Of a stretch of 64,000 nt of DNA, positions 54,461 to 62,844 are shown piece by piece (position 1 is the first letter of the stretch; each line of letters starts with the position of its first letter). The notes beneath the pieces were generated by a model. That model made no database searches. It saw only the letters and a list, made by a program, of their open reading frames with translations, and was not told the origin of the DNA. The stretch is from Clostridium beijerinckii (GTDB lineage Bacteria; Bacillota; Clostridia; Clostridiales; Clostridiaceae). The DNA lies in assembly GCF_018223745.1 (NCBI RefSeq), contig NZ_CP073653.1, positions 2,260,001 to 2,324,000 on the forward strand. The letters run 5' to 3'. A program made the translations under genes and the position numbers.

Positions 54461-54625
54461 TCACTTTTTATAGACAAGGTATAAGATTAGTGAAAATGGG
54501 CTATTGCTGAGCCTTATTTTTTTAGGCAGTTCTTTTACTGGATCTACATGAATTACCATGCAGATATTCAAATCATTAGAAATTTCATTTTCAGCTGCAT
54601 CAATTGTTTCCTTCGTTATGGGCAT
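54461..54625 (-). pseudogene. Possible cation-efflux (CDF) C-terminal remnant
   Basis: A 54-codon frame reads MPITKETIDAAENEISNDLN and then ICMVIHVDPV. This resembles the cytoplasmic C-terminal domain of cation diffusion facilitators (helix with E-E-I, then xxIHvDP). The membrane part is absent. Confidence 0.4.
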
Positions 54626-54727
54626 TGCCCCTATATTAGAATTATTCCATGTTTTATAGATTACTGGAGGATTTAGGCATTGTTATGATAATAAAATAAT
54701 CATTTGTATCTTTAAATGTAAATAATA

Positions 54728-54828
54728 TTGACAAAATTCTGTGAGAATAATATACTATGAAATAAGAACGACGACGTTCGACAAACATACTTTAAAAAGT
54801 ATATTTTTCGGATGTCGTTTTTTTATAC
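54728..54828 (+). ncRNA. Promoter with immediate terminator: short RNA upstream of amtB
   Basis: TTGACA (54728-54733) and TATACT (54751-54756) are 17 bases apart. From the predicted start near 54763 the RNA would contain a small hairpin GAACGACGACGTTC and a long terminator (ACGAC...ATACTTT paired with AAAGTAT...GTCGT, then TTTTTTT). The product would be about 65 nt. It may be an attenuated amtB leader or a separate small RNA. Confidence 0.55.
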
Positions 54829-54991
54829 AAAAAATAGGACATTATGATTAGTTGAGAAAAAGAATTCAAAAATTAATTTTTAGGTAATGCGCAGTAACTT
54901 TTAAGCTAAGGCACATTCAAAAATTAAAAAAACTTATACATAAATAGCTGAAATTTTGTTTTGAGATTTAACATACTAAGGAGGATTTTAT

Positions 54992-56236
54992 ATGGAAATT
55001 AATTTAGGCGATTGCAGTTTTATATTAATCTGTTCAGCACTTGTACTTTTAATGACACCAGGACTTGCATTTTTTTATGGTGGAATGGTTCGTAGGAAAA
55101 ATGTTTTAAATACATTGATGTCTTCATTCTTTGTTTGTGGATTAGCATCAATAATGTGGGTTTTAGTAGGTTATTCATTGTCTTTTGGTAATGACTTTCA
55201 TGGGATAATAGGCGGACTTAATTTCTTAGGTTTTAATGGGGTGGGAGCAGAGCCTTCAGCATATGCACCTACAATACCTCAAGAGCTTTTTGCTGCATTT
55301 CAAATGATGTTTGCAATAATTACTCCAGCGCTTATAACTGGAGCTTTAGTAGAAAGAATGAAGTTTTCCGCATTGTTCATATTTGTAGCTATATGGTCAC
55401 TTTTAGTATATTATCCAATGGCACATATGGTATGGGGAGCTGGTGGATTAATAAGTTCTTTAGGTGCCGTTGATTTTGCTGGAGGAAATGTAGTTCATAT
55501 AAGCTCAGGTATTTCAGGCCTTGTAGCTTGTATTATGTTAGGTAAGAGACGTGGACATGGAATTATAGCATATAGACCACATAATATTCCATTTGTAGTT
55601 CTTGGAGTAGCATTACTTTGGTTTGGATGGTTTGGATTTAATGCAGGTAGTGCACTCGGAGCTGGTCCACTTGCTGTACATGCATTCATGACAACAAATA
55701 CTGCAGCAGCAGCAGCTATGCTTTCATGGATGTTAATTGAAAAAGTAAAACATGGTAAGCCAACATTACTTGGAGCATCAACAGGAGCAGTATTAGGGTT
55801 AGTTGCAATTACACCAGGAGCAGGTTTTGTTCCACTTTGGTCATCAATTATAATTGGTATAGCAGTATCTCCAATTTGTTTCTTCTTTGTGGAAAAAGTA
55901 AAAACTAAGTTTGGATATGATGATGCACTTGATGCTTTTGGATGTCATGGAATCGGTGGAATTTGGGGTGGTATTGCAACTGGAATTTTTGGACAAACTG
56001 CAATTAATCCTGTAGCACAATGGAATGGTCTTTTCTATGGAGATGTTAAACTTTTCATTGCACAAATAATGAGTATTGTAATAACAATAATATTTGCAGG
56101 TGGGATGACTTTCTTAATTATAAAAGTTATGAAAATGTTTATGGATATTAGAGTTGATAGCTCAGAAGAAGCTGATGGACTTGATGTAGCTGAACATGGG
56201 GAATCTGCTTATCCATCATTTAATGGATTAGACTAG
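54992..56236 (+). CDS. amtB: Ammonium transporter AmtB
   Basis: A 414-residue Amt-family channel with 11 membrane segments. The gate and twin-His residues are in VVHISSGISG and FGCHGIGGIWGGI, and the recruitment-site region is MAHMVWGAGG. The C-terminal tail (about 30 residues) is the usual PII-binding segment. ACTAAGGAGGATTTTAT precedes the ATG. A glnK/glnB gene normally follows amtB but is not seen here; a two-hairpin repeat follows instead. A promoter-terminator unit about 165 bases upstream could attenuate it. Confidence 0.95.
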   Translation: MEINLGDCSFILICSALVLLMTPGLAFFYGGMVRRKNVLNTLMSSFFVCGLASIMWVLVGYSLSFGNDFHGIIGGLNFLGFNGVGAEPSAYAPTIPQELFAAFQMMFAIITPALITGALVERMKFSALFIFVAIWSLLVYYPMAHMVWGAGGLISSLGAVDFAGGNVVHISSGISGLVACIMLGKRRGHGIIAYRPHNIPFVVLGVALLWFGWFGFNAGSALGAGPLAVHAFMTTNTAAAAAMLSWMLIEKVKHGKPTLLGASTGAVLGLVAITPGAGFVPLWSSIIIGIAVSPICFFFVEKVKTKFGYDDALDAFGCHGIGGIWGGIATGIFGQTAINPVAQWNGLFYGDVKLFIAQIMSIVITIIFAGGMTFLIIKVMKMFMDIRVDSSEEADGLDVAEHGESAYPSFNGLD

Positions 56237-56305
56237 GAATATAATGCATGAATGCATAAAATGGAGAAAGTATAATATTAAAGAATAGAATTAAAAAAAT
56301 TCTAT

Positions 56306-56397
56306 GGTGGATTTCAAAGGTCGTGTTTAGCTTTCACCATGAACCACAACCATTTGTATGTGGCTTAAATAGCTGCTTACAGATGGTTATTTTTTTA
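56306..56397 (+). repeat. Two-hairpin repeat, copy C
   Basis: Begins GGTGGATTTCAAAGGTCGTG. Hairpin 2 is ACAACCATTTGTA paired with TACAGATGGTTAT, inner GTGGCT/AGCTGC, then a T-run. It may terminate amtB transcription. Confidence 0.7.
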
Positions 56398-56504
56398 TTT
56401 AAAAGTCTTAATATAAAGAATATTGACGTCTGAAAATATTTGATGTAGTATAAAATTATACTAAGTTCAAAAATATACTGAGTATAAAAATGGGAGAGAT
56501 TTTG

Positions 56505-57119
56505 ATGATAAATAGAAGAGAACGTAAAAAAGAATTAACTAAGGAAATAATAATTGATAGTGCATTAGCTCTTTTTGAAGAAAAGGGTTTTCAAGAAACC
56601 TATATGGAGGAAATAGCAACGAAATCGGATATTTCTAAGGGGACGTTATATAATTATTTCCAAGATAAAGAGTCAATATTATCAGCTTATTTTCAGGCAC
56701 TTATAAATAATCATGATAATAATTTTAATGAAGTTAGTGAAAGATTCAAAGAAACAAGAGATATAAAAGAAACATTGAATAAGATATTAGATTTCATAAA
56801 TCATATATTTAGAGAAAATATTCAATATACAGCAATTTATTTTAGATACAGACTCCAAACACTTTTTAACGCTAATCCCATAGATAATCCTAATAGAAGT
56901 GGATTGGAAAATTTGATTTCAGAAGTTATAAAAAATGCACAAGAAAATAACCAGCTTAGAAATGACATTTCTTCAATAATAATGGCAAGAAATTTTCAAT
57001 TCATGTACATGAATTATTTTATTTCAAGTATTTATGGAGATGATAATATCGATTTAGAATTATCAAAGAGCCAAATTATAGAATTATTTTTAAATGGAGC
57101 AAAGCTTCAAAAAAATTAG
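56505..57119 (+). CDS. TetR-family regulator
   Basis: A 204-residue TetR protein with a clear HTH (YMEEIATKSDISKGTLYNYF) and a helical ligand domain. I start at ATG 56505 because GGGAGAGATTTTG precedes it; an in-frame ATG at 56490 overlaps that site. The next gene follows by 14 bases, so the regulator probably controls its own operon with the phosphotransferase-like enzyme. Confidence 0.92.
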   Translation: MINRRERKKELTKEIIIDSALALFEEKGFQETYMEEIATKSDISKGTLYNYFQDKESILSAYFQALINNHDNNFNEVSERFKETRDIKETLNKILDFINHIFRENIQYTAIYFRYRLQTLFNANPIDNPNRSGLENLISEVIKNAQENNQLRNDISSIIMARNFQFMYMNYFISSIYGDDNIDLELSKSQIIELFLNGAKLQKN

Positions 57120-57133
57120 GGGAGATGATCACT

Positions 57134-59788
57134 ATGGTAAATAAGTATACATTGTACTTTGATGAAATAGATAAGAAAGATTTATCACTTGTAGGAGGGA
57201 AGGGTGCAAATCTGGGAGAGATGACTAAGGCTGGTTTTCTAGTTCCTTTTGGATTTTGTGTAACTACAGAAAGTTATAAGGAATTTATAAATTATAATAA
57301 ACTTTATAGTTTTATTGTAGAAGAAATTAAAGATGCAAATCTTGAAAATATTGCTACCATAGGGATTAAATTAAGAGAAAAAATAGAACAAGCAGAAATG
57401 CCTAGAAAAGTAGAAGAAGAAATCATTAAAGCTGCTGATAAGATCGGAATTGATAACTATTATGCTGTTAGATCAAGTGCTACAGCAGAAGATTTAGCTT
57501 TTGCCTCTTTTGCAGGTCAGCAAGATACATATCTTAATATTAAAGGAAAAGATTCGCTAATTAATGCAGTAAAAAACTGTTGGGCTTCATTATTTACTGA
57601 TAGAGCAATACTTTACAGATTGCAAAATAAAATTGAACATGAAAAAGTGCATATGTCTGTAGTAGTTCAAAAAATGGTTCTTCCAGATATAGCTGGTATT
57701 ATGTTTACTGCAGATCCTGTATCAGGGCATAGAGGAATTATTTCTATTGATGCAAGTTTTGGACTTGGAGAAGCGTTAGTTTCTGGTCTTGTATCTCCTG
57801 ATATATATAAATTTAATAAGAAAAAAGAGGAAATAATAGATAAGACTATAGCAGAAAAGAAACTCGCTATAATGCCAATTCAAGGTGGGGGAACTAAAAA
57901 AGTTGATATTACAGGTGAAAAATCTACTAACCAAGTCATGGCGGATTCTGATATTAAAAGGCTTGCTGAACTTGGAATGAAAATAGAAAAGCATTATGGC
58001 TGCCCACAGGATATTGAGTGGTGTTTGGAAAATGGTGAATTGTATATTGTGCAGAGTCGTGCAATTACATCATTATTTCCACTTCCAACCCCTAATAACA
58101 ATGATGATAACACTCATGTATATATTTCTATAAATCATCTTCAAGTGATGACCGATCCAATATCCCCTTTAGGGCTTGATTTATTTAGAGATATGCTGCC
58201 TTTTGGTAGAAATATTAAAAGAGAAGAAAAATATAAAATTTTAGCTTCAGCGGGTGGTAGGATTTATGCAGATGTAAGTGGCTTTATGAATTCTGAAAGA
58301 ATAAAGGAAAAGCTTTTAGCTTTATTGACAAATGCAGATGCTTTGATGGCAGAAGCTTTAGGAGAGCTCTTAAAGAGAGAAGAATTTAAGGAAAAGTTTA
58401 AAGGAAAGAAAGCTAACTTAAAACCCTTCTTAAAATATATAGCTCCAATAGCAGTTAAAGTTATGAAAACCCTTCTTTTCACTAACCTAACTGGAACGGT
58501 GGAGTTTATGAATAATTATATTAAACAGCGTGAAGAAGATACCTTGAAGGCTATTTTAAATTCAAAGAAAGGTACCGAAAAGTTAAATATAATACATGAA
58601 AAAGCAAGTCTTTATGAGGATGCTAAAATAATAGTACCATATTTAGCTCCAGGAATTATTGCCTTTAAGCTTCTTGAAAAGCTGGAAATGAAGCTTTTAG
58701 GAACAAATAATTATAGTAATATAATTGCAAAAGGTTTAGAAGGAAATATTACAACAGAAATGGGATTACTTACTGGAGATTTGGCGGATATGGTGAGAAA
58801 ATCTCAAAGTTTAATTAATGAATTTGAAAATGAAGATTATGAAACTTTGGTTTCAAGAATAAATGAAATTAAAGGTAATGAGGAATTTAAAAGCTTTTTT
58901 AATGATTTTATAAATATGTACGGAGTGCGTGCTTCAGGAGAAATAGATATAGCTAGAGATAGATGGATTGAAAATCCTGAGCCACTTGTAAAATCAATAC
59001 TTGCAACTATTAAAACTTCAGAGGAAGGCGCTCATAGGGAAGAATACAAAAATACTATAAAAAAAGCAAAAATAGCAACAGAAAATATGGTAGAAGAAAT
59101 ACAAAGAAAGCATGGCAAAATCAAAGCTAAAATTGTAAAAAGGCTTATATTTGTTTTAAGAAATTCTTTTCCAATACGAGAACATCACAAATTTATGATG
59201 ATGAGACTTTGTATGATTTTTAAGAAGGAATTGCTAAAAGAAGCAGAAGATTTGGTTGTTAAAGGTTATTTAAATGAAGAAAAGGATGTTTTTTATGTAA
59301 CATTCAGTGAATTATATAGAGCAATTGAAAATAATGAAAGTCTTAAAACAATAGTAGAACAAAGAAAAGAAGAATATGAACATTATAAAACGTTAAATGC
59401 ACCTCGTGTTATTACAAATGAAGGAGAAGAAATAAAAGGTGGATATAAGATAGGTGATCTTCAAAAAGGAGCACTTCCAGGTATTCCTGTTTCCTCAGGA
59501 GTTATTGAAGGAGTTGCAAAGGTGATAACTGATCCTTCAAAGGCATCCTTGAACAAGGGGGAAATTCTTGTAGCTCCATTTACGGATCCAGGATGGACGC
59601 CGCTTTTTATAAATGCAGCTGGATTAGTTATGGAAGTTGGAGGACTTTTAACTCATGGAACTGTAGTAGCTAGAGAGTACGGAATACCAGCAGTTGTTGG
59701 AATTTCAGATGCTACTAAAATGATAAAAACAGGTCAAAGAATAAGAGTAGACGGAAATAGCGGATATGTAATAGTTCTAGAAGAATAG
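57134..59788 (+). CDS. PEP synthase / rifampin phosphotransferase-like enzyme
   Basis: An 884-residue protein with an N-terminal PPDK-type ATP-grasp domain (LVGGKGANLGEMTKAG, YAVRSSATAEDLAFASFAGQ), a long middle helical region and a C-terminal swivelling phosphohistidine domain (GGLLTHGTVVAREYGIPAVVG, H841). The order ATP domain, middle domain, His domain and the length of 850-890 fit both rifamycin phosphotransferase (Rph) and clostridial pyruvate-phosphate-dikinase-like proteins. The PEP-binding barrel typical of true PEP synthase is missing, which favours the Rph-type. GGGGAGATGATCACT precedes ATG 57134. The linked TetR suggests inducible expression. Confidence 0.85.
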   Translation: MVNKYTLYFDEIDKKDLSLVGGKGANLGEMTKAGFLVPFGFCVTTESYKEFINYNKLYSFIVEEIKDANLENIATIGIKLREKIEQAEMPRKVEEEIIKAADKIGIDNYYAVRSSATAEDLAFASFAGQQDTYLNIKGKDSLINAVKNCWASLFTDRAILYRLQNKIEHEKVHMSVVVQKMVLPDIAGIMFTADPVSGHRGIISIDASFGLGEALVSGLVSPDIYKFNKKKEEIIDKTIAEKKLAIMPIQGGGTKKVDITGEKSTNQVMADSDIKRLAELGMKIEKHYGCPQDIEWCLENGELYIVQSRAITSLFPLPTPNNNDDNTHVYISINHLQVMTDPISPLGLDLFRDMLPFGRNIKREEKYKILASAGGRIYADVSGFMNSERIKEKLLALLTNADALMAEALGELLKREEFKEKFKGKKANLKPFLKYIAPIAVKVMKTLLFTNLTGTVEFMNNYIKQREEDTLKAILNSKKGTEKLNIIHEKASLYEDAKIIVPYLAPGIIAFKLLEKLEMKLLGTNNYSNIIAKGLEGNITTEMGLLTGDLADMVRKSQSLINEFENEDYETLVSRINEIKGNEEFKSFFNDFINMYGVRASGEIDIARDRWIENPEPLVKSILATIKTSEEGAHREEYKNTIKKAKIATENMVEEIQRKHGKIKAKIVKRLIFVLRNSFPIREHHKFMMMRLCMIFKKELLKEAEDLVVKGYLNEEKDVFYVTFSELYRAIENNESLKTIVEQRKEEYEHYKTLNAPRVITNEGEEIKGGYKIGDLQKGALPGIPVSSGVIEGVAKVITDPSKASLNKGEILVAPFTDPGWTPLFINAAGLVMEVGGLLTHGTVVAREYGIPAVVGISDATKMIKTGQRIRVDGNSGYVIVLEE

Positions 59789-59799
59789 GCGGTTTTTCT

Positions 59800-60022
59800 A
59801 TGATAGGTTTTATAGGCGTTCTTTTAAGCATGTTTGCCATTGGAATGATGCAGCTAGTACTTGCCTATGGTGAATTTCAAAGGTCGCACTTCGCCTCCAC
59901 ATGAAAAACACGACCATTTGTATGTAGCTTAAATAGCTATTTACAGGTGGTCGTGGATTTTTCTTATAACTGGAGGCCTAATCCTATCCATTTTGCAAAA
60001 GATGAAACAATCTATAAATTAA
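59800..60022 (+). pseudogene. Small membrane-protein gene split by repeat copy D
   Basis: The first part (59800-59868) encodes MIGFIGVLLSMFAIGMMQLV followed by LAY. The second part, after the repeat, encodes FLITGGLILSILQKMKQSIN and a stop at 60020-60022. Joined, they would be a roughly 45-residue protein with two membrane segments. Read through the repeat, translation stops at 59902-59904. Confidence 0.55.
59869..59963 (+). repeat. Two-hairpin repeat, copy D
   Basis: Begins GGTGAATTTCAAAGGTCGCA. Hairpin 2 is ACGACCATTTGTA paired with TACAGGTGGTCGT, inner GTAGCT/AGCTAT, then GGATTTTT. It lies inside an apparent membrane-protein gene. Confidence 0.7.
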
Positions 60023-60055
60023 TCAATATAAGAATTTAAGCAAAAATCTTGAATA

Positions 60056-61429
60056 CTATCCTTTGTGTAATCTTTCATTGCTAACTATATTTTTAGCAAT
60101 TTTATGAGCTGTCTTTCCAATTTCATCTGCATTCATTGAAATAAGATTTCCATCTTTTGATACTAACTTTCCGTTAACAATAGTCATTTTGGTAAAGCTT
60201 GAATTTCCAAGGCATACTAATGAAACAAGTGGATCATGGCATCCTGCATACTCAACCTTGTTAAGATCAAATAGTATTATATCAGCCGCCTTTCCAACAT
60301 CAAGTCTCCCAGTATCAGGCCTTCCTAAAACATCTGCACCACCTCTAGTTGCAATCTTTAGTATTTCGTATGCATTAAGTCCGTCAGCTCCATACTTTAA
60401 ATGATTTAGAAGGTACGCACGTCTAACTTCTTCCCACATGTTCGAACCATCGTTACTTGCACTTCCATCAACTGCTATACTTATATGTCCACCTTTTTTT
60501 AAAATTTCAGAAGTTCTACAGATACCACTATTAAGTTTCATATTTGATGAAGGACAATGGGCAATACCAGTTCCATTCAATCTATCTATTTCTGAATCGC
60601 TAAAGTGTATTCCATGTGCATACCAAACATCAGGACCAAGCCATTCAAGTTCTTCCATAAGCTCAAAAGGTCTTCTTCCATATTTTTCGATACAAAATCT
60701 CTCTTCATCAATAGTTTCTGCAAGATGAGTATGAAGCATAACTCCTCTTTTTCTGGCTAAGTTCTTAGTTTCAAGCATTAATTCTTTGGTAACTGAAAAT
60801 GGTGAGCATGGTGCAAGAGCTATTCTTGTCATTGAAAAATCATTTGTATCATGGTATTTGCTTATAAGTCTATCGCTATTCTCTAATATTTTACTTTCAG
60901 CTTGAACAACTGACATTGGAGGAAGTCCACCATGATCTCTACCTAAAGACATAGAACCTCTTGTAGCAGTAAAGCGAATTCCAATTTCTTGTGCTGCTCT
61001 TATTTGTTCATCAATTAATGTGTCAGGCTGGTTCTTTGGAAATACGTAGTGATGATCTGAAGTTAAGGTACATCCGGTTCTTAAAAGTTCACTAAAACCT
61101 ACTAGACCTCCATAATATACAGCATCCGGAGTTATATTTTTCCAAAATTCATAAAGCCCAATAAGCCATGGGAAAAGTGGCTTTTCTTGAACTTCTTTTA
61201 TTCCCCTAAATAGCGTTTGATACAAGTGGTGGTGAGTATTTACAAACCCTGGCAAAGCCACAAGTCCAGTACAATCAATAATTTCGGTTTCAGCAGGTAC
61301 TTCAAGGCAAGTAGCTATTGAAGTAATTTTAGGTCCTTCAATTAATATGTCTACATTTTCAAATACCTCTTCTCTGTCATTAAATGTTATGGCATGTCTA
61401 ATGTTCTTCAAAATTAATTTCTTCATCAT
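60056..61429 (-). CDS. 8-oxoguanine deaminase-like amidohydrolase
   Basis: A 457-residue cytosine-deaminase/ATZ-type amidohydrolase. Metal ligands and catalytic residues are visible: NTHHHLYQT (H-x-H), LHTHLAETIDE, HGIHFSDSE and VDGSASNDGSNMW. Length and motifs match 8-oxoguanine deaminases and hydroxyatrazine ethylaminohydrolase relatives, which hydrolyse an amino group from a purine or triazine ring. AAGGAGGATTTT precedes the ATG pair at 61429. A complete intrinsic terminator stands just upstream of that site, with no gene before it, so expression is probably attenuated. Confidence 0.82.
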   Translation of the reverse strand: MMKKLILKNIRHAITFNDREEVFENVDILIEGPKITSIATCLEVPAETEIIDCTGLVALPGFVNTHHHLYQTLFRGIKEVQEKPLFPWLIGLYEFWKNITPDAVYYGGLVGFSELLRTGCTLTSDHHYVFPKNQPDTLIDEQIRAAQEIGIRFTATRGSMSLGRDHGGLPPMSVVQAESKILENSDRLISKYHDTNDFSMTRIALAPCSPFSVTKELMLETKNLARKRGVMLHTHLAETIDEERFCIEKYGRRPFELMEELEWLGPDVWYAHGIHFSDSEIDRLNGTGIAHCPSSNMKLNSGICRTSEILKKGGHISIAVDGSASNDGSNMWEEVRRAYLLNHLKYGADGLNAYEILKIATRGGADVLGRPDTGRLDVGKAADIILFDLNKVEYAGCHDPLVSLVCLGNSSFTKMTIVNGKLVSKDGNLISMNADEIGKTAHKIAKNIVSNERLHKG

Positions 61430-61445
61430 AAAATCCTCCTTAAAA

Positions 61446-61484
61446 TAAAAAAACCACTTTGAAATGAGTAATTTCAAAGTGGTT
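61446..61484 (-). terminator. Leader terminator before the deaminase gene
   Basis: On the minus strand AACCACTTTGAAAT pairs with ATTTCAAAGTGGTT and is followed by TTTTTTT, 20 bases before the ribosome site. No minus-strand gene ends here. This looks like an attenuator. Confidence 0.75.
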
Positions 61485-61639
61485 AACTCTACACGTTTTT
61501 GCGCAAATATAAAATTATATTTTCCTTGGTATTACAATATCAATTATCTTGATATTTGTATAGTTTTATTTATAATTTTTGTAATAAATTTCATCTTTCA
61601 TATGAATATAAAAGGGATTCCTGTGGTTCAGTACCTAAA

Positions 61640-61786
61640 AATATAATTTGGTTATGTGATATTATTCCATTATGTGATGAAATTAACATCTATGATAATA
61701 CTAACATATTTAAGCTAATTATGTGTATAAGAAATGGTAGAGTAATTTGGAATGATGAAAAGTTATCGGATTGGATGAAAAAGTGA
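61640..61786 (+). pseudogene. Possible amidohydrolase C-terminal remnant
   Basis: The frame IIPLCDEINIYDNTNIFKLI then IRNGRVIWNDEKLSDWMKK resembles the closing part of imidazolonepropionase-like amidohydrolases (PLxDINI...KLVxKNGKVVW). Nothing upstream is intact. Confidence 0.3.
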
Positions 61787-61921
61787 CTATTACAAATAGT
61801 AATAGTGGTGAAAACAAACTTTATTTACATACAATAGAACCTAAGCAGGAATTTATTCATAAAGAATGCTTTAAGCAATTTATTAATATGTACCTTTACT
61901 AGGAAAGTATATACGTATAAT

Positions 61922-61960
61922 AAAACTGTCTCAAAACTGTATTTTGAGGCAGTTTTATTT
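61922..61960. terminator. Bidirectional terminator
   Basis: AAAACTGtCTCAAAA pairs with TTTTGAGGCAGTTTT, almost identical to 5823-5862. It can end the minus-strand cotJ operon. Confidence 0.8.
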
Positions 61961-61995
61961 ATATATATAAGCCTATATATATAAATTATGCTATC

Positions 61996-62565
61996 TTATT
62001 TTTTAATGCACATTGCATCTTCAACGTGCATTAAGCACTCACCAAATCTTTGGAAGTGAACAACTTCTCTTTCTCTTAAAAATGCTAGTATTTCTTTAAT
62101 TTGAGGTTCATCAGTTAAGTGCATTAAATTCTCATAAGTTACTCTAGCTTTTTGTTCAGCTGCTAAATCTTCATGTAAATCAGCTATAGGCTCGCCCTTT
62201 GCTTGGATATAAGTTGCTGTCCATGGATTTCCTGTTGCATCTGTATAAAATAATGCCTTTCTATGATCAGCATAATGCCCAGCAAGTCCTGCTTTTTTTA
62301 TCTCTTCTATAGTTGCGTTTTCCATAAGTTGATATACCATTGTAGCAATTATTTCTACATGGGCCATTTCTTCTGTTCCTATATCTGTTAATAATCCTTT
62401 TGATTTTCCAGTTGGCATAGTATAACGTTGATCTAAATATCTCAAGGCAGCACTTAATTCTCCGTCAGGACCACCATATTGAGTTATTAGCAATTTTGCC
62501 ATATTAAGATCTTTGCATTTGTTAAGATTCACTGGATATTCTAAATTTTTTACATAGTACCACAT
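61996..62565 (-). CDS. cotJC: Spore coat protein CotJC (manganese-catalase family)
   Basis: A 189-residue ferritin-fold protein of the manganese catalase family. Metal-ligand stretches are GTEEMAHVEIIATMV and LREREVVHFQRFGE. It belongs to the spore coat and may break down hydrogen peroxide. Length is normal. It follows cotJB by six bases; GAGGAGGAATAAGAGTTT precedes the ATG. Expression is expected in the mother cell during sporulation. Confidence 0.93.
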   Translation of the reverse strand: MWYYVKNLEYPVNLNKCKDLNMAKLLITQYGGPDGELSAALRYLDQRYTMPTGKSKGLLTDIGTEEMAHVEIIATMVYQLMENATIEEIKKAGLAGHYADHRKALFYTDATGNPWTATYIQAKGEPIADLHEDLAAEQKARVTYENLMHLTDEPQIKEILAFLREREVVHFQRFGECLMHVEDAMCIKK

Positions 62566-62571
62566 AAACTC

Positions 62572-62835
62572 TTATTCCTCCTCCCTGCTACAATTTTCCC
62601 AAGGCCATGGTGTATTTACCCATGCTTTTGGATTTTCTACATATGCAGATCCAAAGTTTGTTAATGGGCCAAAGTTTTTTTCGTATGCGCTAATTAGTTC
62701 GGTTAACTTACAAGATACCTTGTTGTAATCTTCTTTAGCGTTTTTATCTTCAGGAAAATTGTCGAGGAATAGGTTTAGTTCTACAGCACAAAACTGATAA
62801 ACTCTTATACTATTTAGCATATCTCGTTGGTTCAT
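62572..62835 (-). CDS. cotJB: Spore coat protein CotJB
   Basis: An 87-residue protein with the CotJB pattern: MLNSIRVYQFCAVELNLFLD then DFGPL-like LTNFGSAYVENPKAWVNTPW and WPWE near the end. It is a helical partner of CotJC in the inner coat. It lies 9 bases after cotJA in the same operon. Confidence 0.92.
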   Translation of the reverse strand: MNQRDMLNSIRVYQFCAVELNLFLDNFPEDKNAKEDYNKVSCKLTELISAYEKNFGPLTNFGSAYVENPKAWVNTPWPWENCSREEE

Positions 62836-62844
62836 AATATTATA

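Noticed and set aside
61480..61800. Classical purine riboswitch before the deaminase gene
   Set aside because: I could not find the conserved junction and kissing-loop sequences; only unrelated hairpins and the terminator are visible.
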